Shown here piece after piece: positions 1 to 12,600 of a stretch of 64,000 nt of DNA (positions are counted from its first letter, which is position 1; each line of letters opens with the position of its first letter). Position numbers and translations under genes: made by a program. The stretch comes from Prillingera fragicola (taxonomy: Eukaryota > Basidiomycota > Tremellomycetes > Trichosporonales > Trichosporonaceae): NCBI GenBank assembly GCA_002335605.1, contig BEDY01000001.1, forward strand, positions 3,410,001 through 3,474,000, written 5' to 3'. The notes under the pieces are model-generated. The model had not been told where the DNA came from and ran no database searches. It saw only the letters and a list, made by a program, of their open reading frames with translations.

Positions 1-166
1 CCTGCCTGGTTGCCTTATCCCTCTCTGCTCGAGCAAATGCAGAACCCCCTTTGGGTCGAGTGGACCGATGTGCTGCTAACGGAAAGCCTTGAGCTGGGGG
101 AGTTGGGGCAGCTCCTGGCGCAGTGGGCTTGGACGTCGGACGTTCGACAATGTCGCGCACAAACAT
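1..166 (-). CDS. Probable RPAP1/Rba50-like protein, N-terminal fragment (runs off left edge)
   Basis: An open frame starts at an ATG at 166-164 in a good context (gcaccATG) and continues to base 1 without a stop, giving about 55 residues. It contains an I-V-E-R motif at residues 6-9, a Pro/Ala-rich stretch, then G-F-P, H-R-S and S-A-F-A-R-A. This spacing of an IVE(R/K) motif, a GFP motif and a basic SAF.RAR-like motif resembles the N-terminal domain of RPAP1/Rba50, an RNA polymerase II assembly factor. The family call is inference from short motifs only; the rest of the gene lies outside the window. It is divergent from the dynein gene and shares the intervening 0.5 kb. Confidence 0.5.
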   Translation of the reverse strand, partial: MFVRDIVERPTSKPTAPGAAPTPPAQGFPLAAHRSTRPKGGSAFARAERDKATRQ

Positions 167-680
167 GGTGCGTCTTTCTAGCAGACGTGGTTGAAGCGAG
201 TGGCGCAATAAAGCTGTAGGATAAGCGATGGCGAGAAGGTGCGAGCAGTACTGATGCTTAATTGTTCCGTTGACCAAAGTTCATGTTCGTCATCCGTCAT
301 CTCAACCGTGCCTGGTTAAACTGTCAAAGTCCAACAGGCTGAAGTTGCGTTTTCTTTGCACTTCATAGTATGCATATGACACTGGGCTATTTCAGAGTCT
401 CTGAGGGCGTGTTAAAGCGATTCCCCATCGACCTACACATCAATCTTCTTGACGGTCAGCCCCATGCTCTGCAGAGTCGATAGCATGCTTGAAGCTTGAC
501 GAGCTTTCACTGTATTTTGAAACCAGGAACCGGGCGGGCAGATTTGCTTCCGCCGCCACCCAGTTGTGGAACGCGTCCACGCGCATGGCCTTTGGATGGT
601 GATCGAGAATGGCTCACCATCCACCACACTTATCGACAACAGTGAACGTCGAAACTGCTCGCGCCCACAAAGTACTTGCA
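167..680. promoter_or_regulatory. Divergent intergenic region between the RPAP1-like gene and dynein
   Basis: About 0.5 kb without a supportable gene, lying between two genes pointing away from each other, so it should hold both promoters. I recognise no specific regulatory motif. An in-frame ATG at 609 could extend the dynein N-terminus by 24 residues. Confidence 0.4.
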
Positions 681-3600
681 ATGGCCTCACCTTCGCACGA
701 CGAGGGAGAGGCCTTCCCTCCGTCTACTGGCGGGGGTCTGGGCTTCGACGTTTCCGTCTTCCGCACTTACCTTTCCGCTCTCCTCCCTCCAGGTCAGTGC
801 AGCTCCATCCCATACACTACCATTCGCTCCTCGAGTCTCCACAGCTACCGTATGCTGACATGGTTTTCTCTCAGTAATGTCGGCAACGAGGGAAGATATT
901 GAAAATGGTCTCTTTGATGATCCCAACTTTGAGGAGAAGACCTTGCGCTTTGCTTCAGACCAAGCGTGCCAAGTGGTATACGTTACCAAAGAGCGTTATC
1001 TGGATGTCGACGATGATGGTGAGTACGGTGGGCGATACTGAGAGCTTATGCTTCTGCAGACCATCCTGTCATGCGCATAGGGTACCGCTTCCATCTTCCG
1101 CCTACCCCTCCGCACTCACCCAACGTCTTGACGACTCTGGCCCTCATCAAGTCGTCACCTACCCTCGATTCCATCACCCCTATGGGAGCTCAGCTGCACT
1201 TTGTTCAATTATCTTCTGGGGCGGCACCCCTTCTTACTGGCGACAACTCTCCTGCCGGTGCGGCCACAGTCATCTCGACACCTACGACCCAGGCGTCACC
1301 TTATGACGGCCTGCATTCCCTGGTCCACTGGGGCGTGGCTCCATGGTTTGACTCGTATGTTGCTTCCAAGGGCAATCTCAGCGATGGCCTCACTGGTGGT
1401 AAGAAAGGTGCCGAGGGTCAAATGGGCATTCCCATCACCAAGAAGAAGTTTGCCGAGCTGGAACTGTCCCTTCTCCACTTGAAGCAGAATGTCGAGATAC
1501 CTGACGTGCACCTCTCTGTGCATCCTGCTATCCGCAAGGCCGTGACTCAATCTCACGCCACGGGACAGCGTGTGTCTGTCGATGTAATTGAGCCTTCCTC
1601 GTTGCTGTCGGACCCAGCCTTCCTCAACAAGCTCCAAGCCGATGTGAACTCATGGATCAAGGAGATTCAAACGGTCACCAAGCTGTCTCGCGACGTTGCG
1701 TCCGGCACTGCGTCACAAGAGATCAATTTCTGGCTCAGCATGGAACATGCACTCGAGGGCATTGAAGCCCAGCTCAAGGGAGAAGAGGTCACCCTCGCAA
1801 TGGACGTCCTCAAGCATGCCAAGCGGTTCCACGCGACTGTCAGTTTCATTGCAGACACTGGAATCAAGGAGGCAGCCGACCTCGTACACAAGCACAATCT
1901 CCTCATGAAGGACTTTCCTCTTGATGAGCTGCTTGCCGCCACGGATCTTGAGAAGATTCAAGAGTCTATCTACTTCATTTTCGCGCACATCAACAAGAAA
2001 CTCAAGCTCTCGCCATACCCTATTCGTCGCACCCTCCCCCTTGTCGAGGCCATCTCGTCCGATTTCAACGATCAGATGCTTCGTGTGCTCAACAATCAGC
2101 GGCTCATGTACATGGACTACGCAAAGTTTGAGGACATTATGAGTGTGACCGCTGAAGTGTTCAACACTTGGGATGAGAATATGAAGGACTTTACAAACGT
2201 CGCCCGTGAAGTCACCCGCAAGCGCGCCGAAAAGTTTATTTCCATCAAGATCAACCCTGCCCACGCCAAGTTGCAGGAACGCATTGCGTATCTGCGAGCT
2301 TTCCGGCGGTCGCACGAGCAGCTTCGTGTTATGACGAGCTCGACCCGCAGCTTCAGTGGTCTGGGCAACGACGTGCCGTTTGACATTGATATGGAGGAAG
2401 AGGTCCGTCAGAGCTACGACGGCGTCAAAAGCGTCGACATTCTCGACGTTACTCCTGGTGAGTGCAAGCCAGCGTGGAAACGAATTGTGCTGACATATGC
2501 AGAGGGCTCCGAGATTTGGTACGCCGCTGAGGTAGCGTACAATGAGCGTGTCGCACGCATCGAGAATCAAATCATCTCGCGCCTCCGTGACAAGCTGGCG
2601 ACCACCAAGACCGCCCAGGAGATGTTCCGCGTGTTCTCAAAGTTCAACACGCTATTTGTTCGGCCCAAGATCCGCGGCGCTATTCAGGAGTATCAGACTC
2701 GCCTGATCGACTCGGTAAAGGATGACATTCGCGAGCTCCGCCAAAAGTTCACCGCCAACTATCGCCAGTCGCAGGCCTTCCACATGTCTCAGCTGCGCGA
2801 CTTTCCCGCCGTCTCCAGCGCCATCATCTGGGCACGCCAGATTGAGCGGCAACTTCTAACCTATATGAAGCGCGTTGAGGATGTCTTGGGTAAAGGCTGG
2901 GAGAGCTATGCCGAGGGTCAGAAACTCCAAGTCGAAAGTGCGTCATTCCGTGCCAAACTCGACACACGCCCGGTATACGATGCGTGGAGTGCCGAGATCA
3001 CTCGCCGCGGCAACCTCACTGTCACGGGCCGCCTCTTTGACATTGTACGCTCTCGGGGCACTGCTGCCAATCTACAGGGTCAACTGCAGCTTATCGTTCA
3101 GTTTGATCCTCAAGTTGTGGCCTTGTTCAAGGAAGTCAGGGCTCTCATCTGGCTCGGCTTCCCCGTCTCCCTCACCATCACCCATCGAGCCAAGGACGCC
3201 AAACGCGTCTACCCCCATGCCGTGAGCTTGATGGAGTCAGTTCGCACCTACACCCAGACCCTTGAAATTATCGGCCAAAATCCCGACATCGCCATTCTTC
3301 TCGCCAGCTATCGCAACACGGCGCAGCAGATGATTGGGCGCGGCATCAACATGCAGTGGGACCACCTCGTAAACGCATACGAGAGCCACCGCTTCTTGCC
3401 TGGGGCTGATGGCCGCGAGAGTCGCCACTTTGTCTACGTGCGCGAGTTTGCCAGTGTCATGTCACTTCTCCAGGACAAGGCCGCAGCCCTCATCGACATT
3501 TCGAACGATATCTCCCGCATCGTGGAGGAGATGGGCACATGCGAATACCGCTCCGAGGTGTTTTCACGCCTGCTTGGCCAAGTCCAGAAAACGATTGATC

Positions 3601-6600
3601 AGCTCAACCTTGATGGCTACAGTAACCTAGACGCCTGGGTCGCTGATCTCAACGAGCGCATCGACGTGGTTCTCAGTCGCCGCCTCACTCTGGCTATTGA
3701 GGCGTGGTGTGAGGAGTTTGGCAGAGCCGACGAAACCCAGGATGGCAACGAACGCTCATCTGACGAGCCAAGCAAGTCTGCTGAGCTCAAGATCAAGCCT
3801 CTCGTGCACGAAGTGCGCATCCGCAACCAGGTCATCTACCTGGACCCGCCCATTGAGTTGGCCCGCCAAGAATGGCTCTCTCACTTCCAGACGGCCGTCG
3901 GCGTCGTCTGCAACCTGAGCCGCATTCGCAGCTCTCGGTATGAGATTAGTCTTCAAGTGGACGAGGCCTCTGTGGAGGAGACCACATACATTGGTCTCCT
4001 GACCTCCACCAGCGAGCTGCCCCTGGAGAAGCCTCTGACTTTGATCGAGCGCAAGGTTCAGGTCGTCAGCTCGTACGTCGACAAGTGGCTGCAGTTCCAG
4101 TCGCTGTGGGACCTTGAGGCGGAATACGTTTATAGCCGCCTGGGCGACTCTCTCGCCGATTGGGGGCAGTTGATCTCGGACATTCGCCTAGCTCGCGCCA
4201 CCTTCGACACGACAGATACGCGCAAGGACTTTGGCGTCTGTGTGATTGATTACGCCAATGCCCAAAGCAAAGTCAACGCCAAGTACGATTCGTGGCAGCG
4301 CGACCTTCTGGCCAAGTACGGCACCAGGCTGGGTACCTCGATGAAGGAGGTATACGCCGCGATTCTCAAATCTCGCGTAGATCTCGAAACGCATTCGATC
4401 GAGAGCAGCTCCACAGCACAGGTGGTTTCATTCATCACCTTTGTGCAAGACCTCAAGCGCAAGGTGCACACCTGGGGTCCTGAGATTGAGCAGTTTGCCC
4501 TGGGCCAGAAGACTCTTGAACGTCAGCGTTACACCTTCCCCTCCGACTGGCTGTACGTTGATCAGATCCAGGGTGAATGGGGTGCGTTTTCCGAACTGCT
4601 GAAGCGCAAGGACCACTCGATTAAGGAACAAGTTGCGGGCTTACAGCTAAAGATTGTTGCCGAGGACAAGGTAGTAACCGGTAGCATCGCCGACTTCATC
4701 ACTGAATGGGAGTCAAATAAACCTCTCCAGGGTGATTCAGCGGCCGACGCTGCCATCAACACTCTGAACGCATTCGAGACTCGCCTCACGCAGCTTCACG
4801 CGGACTACGACCTCGTGTGCCGCGCCAAGGAGGCGTTGGATTTGGAACACACGAAGGACACGCGTCTGCAGCCTGTCACTGAAGAGCTTCGCGACCTCAA
4901 AGCTGTCTGGACCGCGCTCTCGGGTATCTGGGGTCGACTGAACCAGCTTCGAGAGGTGCTATGGTCGGCCGTCCAACCCCGCAAGCTTCGCCAAGAGCTC
5001 GACAGCATCCTCGCTTCGACTCGCGAGATGCCGAGCCGCATGCGCCAGTACGCCGCCTTCGAATACGTCCAGGATCGCATTCGCGCCCTCCTCAAGGCCA
5101 ACATCCTCGTCAGCGAGCTCAAGTCAGAGGCCCTTCGCGATCGCCACTGGTCCAAACTCTACAAGTCGCTGCGGCTGCCTTCTGGTCATCAGTCTGCCTC
5201 CATGACGCTTGGCCAAGTGTATGACCTTGACCTGCAAAAGAACCACCCCCTCATTAAAGAGGTTGTGGTACAGGCCCAGGGCGAAATGGCTCTCGAAGAG
5301 TTCCTCAAGCAGGTCCGAGAGACTTGGTCTTCCTATGCGCTCGACTTGGTCAATTATCAGAACAAGTGTCGCCTGATCAAGGGCTGGGACGAGCTGTTCA
5401 GCAAATGCAGCGAGCATCTCAACTCGCTATCCGCTATGAAGCTCTCTCCTTATTATCGCGTTTTCGAGGAGGATGCCACTTCTTGGGAGGAGAAGCTCAA
5501 CCGCATTCACGTTCTGTTTGATGTCTGGATTGATGTACAGCGCCAGTGGGTTTATCTCGAAGGTATCTTCACGGGCAGCGCGGACATCAAGCACCTGCTC
5601 CCCGTGGAGAGCTCGCGCTTTCAGAACATCAACTCCGAGTTCCTGTCGGTCATGAAGAAGGTCTACAAGTCACTATACGTCCTGGACATTCTGAACATCC
5701 CCGGCATCCAGAAGAATCTTGAGCGCCTCGCCGATCTGCTCACCAAGATTCAAAAGGCCCTCGGCGAGTATCTCGAGAAGGAGCGCTCCTCGTTCCCGCG
5801 CTTTTACTTTGTCGGTGACGAAGACCTCCTCGAGATTATTGGTAACAGCAAGGACATCCACCGTGTGATGAAGCATCTCAAGAAAATGTTCGCCGGCATC
5901 TCAATCCTGCAGCTCGACGAGGAAGGCACTCAACTCCTAGGCTTTGCATCTCGCGAGGGTGAAGAGGTCGCATTCCGCCAGCCTATCGTTCTTGCCGACT
6001 ATCCCAAGATCAATGACTGGCTGGCCAAAATTGAGTCTGAAATGCGCCATTCCCTTGCCACACTGCTCTTCCAGGCTGTCAAGGATTTGCGGGGTATCTT
6101 CCGCGTTGACGGGGAGCTTGAGTCGGCTGTCCTCCTGGACTGGGTCAACGCATTCCCTGCGCAGCTTGTCGTCCTTGCGGTTCAGATTGCTTGGACCGAG
6201 TTGGTAGAAATGGCCCTCGCAGGCGGCCTTTTGAACGGGGCCTTGGACCTAGTCTCGCGTATGCTCGACTTGCTGGCCGACACAGTCTTGCAAGACATTC
6301 CAGTTCTGCAGCGTCGCAAGTGTGAGCATCTGATCACTGAGCTTGTGCACCAGCGTGACGCCATCCGGTCGCTCCTTGCCACCGGTACCGCCGACAAGAG
6401 TAGTTTTGACTGGCTTTACTACATGCGCTTCTACTTCGACGCGACCGTTGAAGATCCTTTGGCCCGCCTCGAGGTTCGCATGGCCGACGCCGTGTTCCCG
6501 TACGGATACGAGTATCTGGGTATCCCCGACCGCCTGGTACAGACGCCACTTACAGACCGGTGCTATCTCACGCTCACCCAAGCGCTTGATAACCAGCTCG

Positions 6601-9600
6601 GTGGCTCGCCTTTTGGCCCCGCTGGTACGGGTAAGACAGAGTCTGTCAAGTCCCTTGGTGTTCAACTTGGCCGCTTTGTGCTGGTCTTCTGCTGCGACGA
6701 AACGTTCGACTTCCAAGCGATGGGCCGCATCTTTGTTGGCCTCTGTCAAGTGGGCGCCTGGGGCTGCTTTGACGAGTTCAATCGCCTGGAGGAGCGCATT
6801 CTCTCTGCAGTATCGCAGCAAGTTCAGAGCATTCAACAGGGTCTTGCACAAGCTGTGTCGGACCCCGATGTCGAGGTCGAGCTGGTCGGCAAGAGACTCA
6901 AGATCAACACTCGAACGGGTATCTTCATCACGATGAACCCCGGCTATGCTGGTCGCTCTAACCTCCCTGACAACTTGAAGAAGCTCTTCCGCAGCATGGC
7001 AATGACCCGTCCCGACCAGGAGCTCATCGCACAAGTGTTACTGTTCTCCAAGGGCTTCCGCACGGCCGAGGTGCTTGCTTCGAAGGTTGTTCCATTTTTC
7101 AACCTCTGCTCGGAACAACTTTCTGCTCAGCCCCATTACGACTTTGGACTGCGTGCCCTCAAGTCCGTCCTCGCCAGTGCCGGCATATTGAAACGTGATC
7201 GCCACCTTAACGCCGGCGATGATTCTGTGGCCGAAGAGACTGCCGAGCAGCAGATCATGATTCAAAGTGTCACTGAGACTATTGTGCCCAAGCTCGTGGC
7301 TGAGGACGTGCCCCTTCTCCGAGCGTAAGTCTCGACTAACTAAGCTGCGCTAACTGTCTCAGACTCGTCGAGGATGTCTTCCCGGGCGTTGAATACCTAC
7401 CTGTTGATCTTGGTCAGCTGAAGGCCAAGATCGCCGAAATCTGTACGGAGCGACGCTTGGTCATGGGTGACGCTTGGCTGGACAAGGTCATTCAGCTGTA
7501 CCAGATCCAGAACATTTCACATGGTTTGATGATGGTCGGCCCCTCTGGCTCCGGTAAATCACAGGCTTGGCAGGTGCTGCTGGCGGCCATGGAGCGCGTT
7601 GACGGCATTGAGGGTGCGTCGTACATCATCGATCCCAAGGCTATCGACAAAGAGGCTCTGTACGGCACTCTCGACTCCACAACTCGAGAATGGAGCGATG
7701 GTCTCTTCACGCATATCCTTCGCAAGATTGTCGACAACGTGCGCGGCGAGACAACCAAGCGTCACTGGATCATCTTCGATGGTGATGTGGACCCCGAATG
7801 GGTTGAGAACCTCAACAGGTGAGCTGCAGTTATGATGATGGCGCTAACTGTGCAGTGTGCTGGACGACAATAAGCTTCTCACTCTGCCAAACGGAGAGCG
7901 TCTCAACCTGCCTCCCAACGTGCGAGTCATGTTTGAAGTCGAGCACCTCCGTTACGCCACGCTTGCTACTGTCAGTCGCTGTGGCATGATTTGGTTTAGC
8001 GAAGAGGTCATCGACTCGGACATGCTCTGTCGTCACCAGCTCCAAATTCTGGGCAGTGTGCCAATCGGCACCAGCGACGAAGATGTGCTCGAGTATGGTG
8101 CGGATGCGGCTGCCCACCAGCTCGAGACTCAGCGTCACATTGTGTCCGTTCTCGAACCTCACTTTGGCGGCGGTGGGCTCATCCAGACAGCGCTGGACTT
8201 TGCTGCGAAGTCGGAGCATATCATGGACTTCACAGCAACGAGGGCAATCAACACCCTCTTCTCCCTCCTGAAGGCCACGACACGCAACGTCATCGAATAC
8301 AACGTCCACCACAGTGACTTCCCTCTGTCAGCTGACAAGGTCGAGGCATACGTCAAACGCCGTCTCCTTCTCAATGTCATCTGGTCGTTTGTCGGAGACA
8401 GCCGGCTCGAGATCCGTGCCGAACTAGGTGACCAGCTCCGTTTGACATCAGGCATCGAGACGCCGTCCGTCCATCCGGGTGGCTCGCTTATCGACTTCGA
8501 TGTTAATGTTGCGACCGCAGAGTGGGTCACTTGGCAATCCCGCGTCCCCACTGTCGAAGTCGAGACCCATGCCATCACCTCGGCCGACGTGGTCATTCCA
8601 ACGATTGACACTATCCGCCACGAAGAGGTCCTGTACAGCTGGCTCGCTGAGCACAAGCCTCTTATTCTCTGTGGTCCCCCGGGGTCTGGAAAGACCATGA
8701 CGCTGTTCAGTGCTTTGCGCAAATTGAGCAACGTGGAGACTGTCGGTCTCAATTTCTCAAGTGCCACCACTCCAGAGCTCATTCTCAAAGCGTTCGAGCA
8801 GTATTGCGAGTACCGCAAGACACCGAACGGCGTCGTGCTCGCACCTACACAGATTGGCCGCTGGCTCGTGGTCTTCTGTGACGAGATCAATCTTCCGGCC
8901 ACCGACAAGTATGGCACCCAACGTGTCATCTCCTTCATCCGGCAGCTCATGGAGCGCAACGGTTTCTGGCGCACGTCCGATCTTTCCTGGGTTACTCTGG
9001 AGCGCATTCAATTTGTCGGCGCCTGTAACCCTCCCACCGACCCCGGCCGCGTTCCACTGAGTCACCGCTTCATGCGTCATGCTCCGGTTGTCATGGTCGA
9101 TTATCCTGGCGAGATTTCGCTCAAGCAGATCTACGGTACCTTTAACCGTGCTTTGCTCAAGGTTGTGCCCAACTTGCGTGGCAGTTCCGACGCGCTGACG
9201 GACGCCATGGTTGACTTCTATCTCGCATCTCAGAGGCACTTCACGGCCGATGTCCAGGCTCACTACATCTATAGCCCGCGTGAGCTCACGCGCTGGGCTC
9301 GTGGCATCTACGAGGCGATCAAGCCATTGGAGACTATGTCTATTGAAGGGCTGGTGCGTGTGTGGGCTCACGAGGGTCTTCGACTATTCCAGGACCGGCT
9401 CGTCGCGGAGTCCGAGAAAAAGTGGACCGACGAACTTCTGGACCGCACAGCATCGGACAACTTCCCCGCCGCCAACCTACCCGAGGCGCTGGCGCGCCCT
9501 ATCCTCTTCTCGAACTGGACCTCGAAGAACTACATCCCTGTTGATCGCGAGCAACTCCGCGAGTACACCAAGGCACGACTTAAGGTCTTCCACGAGGAGG

Positions 9601-12600
9601 AACTTGATGTCCCACTTGTCCTCTTTAACGATGTTCTGGATCATGTGCTTCGCATTGACCGAGTGTTCCGTCAGATCCAAGGACACCTGCTCCTTATTGG
9701 TGTGAGCGGTGGTGGAAAGACGACGCTGTCTCGCTTTGTCGCCTGGATGAACGGCCTCAGCATCTTTCAAATCAAGGTGTCCAACAAGTACACCGGCGCC
9801 GACTTTGACGACGACCTTCGCACTGTATTGCGGCGCGCGGGATGCAAAGGCGAGAAGATTTGCTTCATCATGGACGAATCTAATGTTCTCGACGCTGGCT
9901 TCCTAGAGCGCATGAACACTCTCCTGGCGAACGCGGAAGTTCCCGGTCTGTTCGAGGGTGACGATCTCTCTGCTCTGATGACTGCCTGCAAGGAAGGCTC
10001 TCAACGCGATGGGCTTATGCTCGATTCTCACGAGGAGCTCTACCGCTGGTTCACTCAGCAGGTGGCGCGCAATTTGCATGTGGTTTTCACCATGAACCCG
10101 CCTGCCAATGGCCTTGCGTCTCGAGCCGCTACCTCCCCTGCCCTCTTCAACCGTTGTGTGCTCGACTGGTTCGGTGACTGGACGGATCAGGCCCTTTACC
10201 AGGTGGGTCTTGAGTTCACTCAGACACTGGATCTCGAGTCCCCCACGTACCATCCACCTGCGCCGTTCCCGATTGCATACCGCGACGTGGTTGTGCCTCC
10301 AACCCATCGCCAAGCCGTCGTGAACGCTATGGTGTATGTGCACCAGGCGATGCAGAGCGTCACAGCCAAACTTGCCAAGCGCCAGGGCAAGTACAACCAC
10401 GTCACGCCCCGTCACTTCCTCGACTTCATCAATCATTACGTTCGTCTTTTTGCAGAGAAGAAAGAGGATCTCGAGGAACAGCAGCGTCATCTCAACGTGG
10501 GTCTCGATAAGCTCCGCACAACAGTCTCCCAGGTCGAGGAGCTGCGCCACAGTCTCGCTGCAAAGCGCACGCAACTGGAGTCCAAGAACAAGGAGGCCAA
10601 CATGAAGCTGCAACAAATGGTCGCGGACCAGCAGGAGGCAGAGGCTAAAAAAGCCGCCTCGGTTGAGATTCGCGCCGCGCTTGCAGCACAGGACGCCTTT
10701 ATTCAGCAGCGCTCGCAGATTGTGAAGGAGGACCTCGCGCAGGCCGAACCCGCGGTGCTTGAGGCCCTTGCCGCAGTAGGCAACATCAAAAAGCAGCACC
10801 TGTCCGAGGTCCGCTCCATGGCAAACCCACCAGAGGCTGTCAAAATGGCAATGGAATCGGCGTGCACAGTTCTTGGCCACCATGTTGAGAGCTGGAAGAC
10901 GGTTCAGAGCGTCATCCGCCGCGACGACTTCATTTCCAGCATCCAGAACTTTGACACTCAGAAAATGACCAAGAGCATTCGGGACCGCATGATGCGCGAC
11001 TACATCAGCAAGTCGGCCTTCAACTATGAGTCGGTCAACCGCGCATCACGTGCATGTGGCCCTCTAGTGCAGTGGGTCATTGCCCAAGTCCGCTTCTCCG
11101 AGATCCTCGAGAAGGTTGCTCCTCTACGCGAGGAGGTCGCCTCTCTTGAGACCCAGGCAGACACGACCAAGGAGCAAGTTCGCCTCACTGAAGAGAAGAT
11201 GGCCGAACTTGAGGAGAGTATTGGCCGTTACAAGGACGAGTACGCCCTTCTCATCAGCGAGACTCAATCGATCAAGAGCGAGATGGATCGCGTCCAGAGC
11301 AAGGTTGACCGCAGCATGACTCTGCTCCAGAGCTTGTCATCTGAACAATCTCGCTGGGATGCTGGCAGCAAAACATTTGAGACTGAGATGGGCACCATTG
11401 TTGGCGATGTCCTTATCTCGGCTGCCTTCCTTGCGTATAGCGGGTTCTTCGACCAGCAATACCGCGACACCATGCGTCGTTCGTGGATGGAGCACCTGTC
11501 CGAAGCAGGCATTCGTTTCAAGAGCGAGCTTGCTCTGGCCGAATTCTTGTCTACTGCCGACGAGCGTCTCGCCTGGCAGTCGAACGCGCTTCCGGCAGAC
11601 AATCTCTGCATTGAAAATGCAGTCATGCTCAAACGTTACGACCGCTACCCCCTCATTATCGACCCAACTGGCCAAGCAACCGTGTTCCTTCAGAACGAGT
11701 ACCGCGATCGCAAGATTACAGTCACAAGCTTCCTTGACGAGGCCTTCCTCAAGAATCTGGAGAGCGCGCTTCGGTTCGGCAATCCCCTGCTCATTCAGGA
11801 CGTGGAAAATCTCGACCCGATCCTGAACTCCGTGCTCAATCGCGAGCTGCGGCGCACGGGTGGTCGAGTGTTGATCCGTATTGGTAACCAGGACATCGAT
11901 TTCTCGCCTTCGTTCACCATGTTCCTCTCGACACGCGACCCCTCTGTCGAGTTCTCCCCTGACATTTGCAGCCGTGTCACGTTTGTCAACTTCACTATGA
12001 CCCGTGGCAGTCTGCAAACCCAGGCTCTAGACAAGGTTCTCAAAGTCGAACGCCCGGAAATTGACCAGAAGCGCACCGATCTCATGAAGCTCCAAGGTGA
12101 ATTCCGCCTTCGACTACGCCACCTTGAACGCGCTTTGTTGCAGGCCCTCAACGAGTCAACTGGTAGCATCTTGGATGATGACAAGGTGATCGAAACGTTG
12201 GAGGTACTGAAGAAGGAGGCGGCAGAGGTCACGCGCAAGGTGGAGGAAACGGACGTGGTGATGAAGGAGGTCGAAACAGTCACTGCCGAGTATCTGCCTC
12301 TCGCTTCGGCGTGTAGTAGCATTTACTTTGCCCTCGAGCAACTCGCCACGATCAACCACTTCTATCAGTTCTCGCTGGACTACTTCCTCGACATCTTCGA
12401 CTTCATTCTTCTGCACAACCCGAACCTCAAGGGCGTTGTCGACTTGGAAGCACGCAAGGTCACGCTGCTTAATGACCTGTTCCTCGTCACATACCGTCGG
12501 ACGTCCCGCTCCTTGCTGCATACTGACTACATGGTTCTCGCCACAATCCTTGCCAAGCTTCGCCTGTCTCGTGGAGATCTTGGCAGCTCAGCCAGCGACG

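Noticed and set aside
6249..7034. 261-codon minus-strand frame inside dynein
   Set aside because: Shadow of the AAA1 coding region; no start context, no family features.
8159..9007. 282-codon minus-strand frame inside dynein
   Set aside because: Shadow of AAA2-AAA3 coding sequence, Ser/Arg-rich composition typical of an antisense frame.
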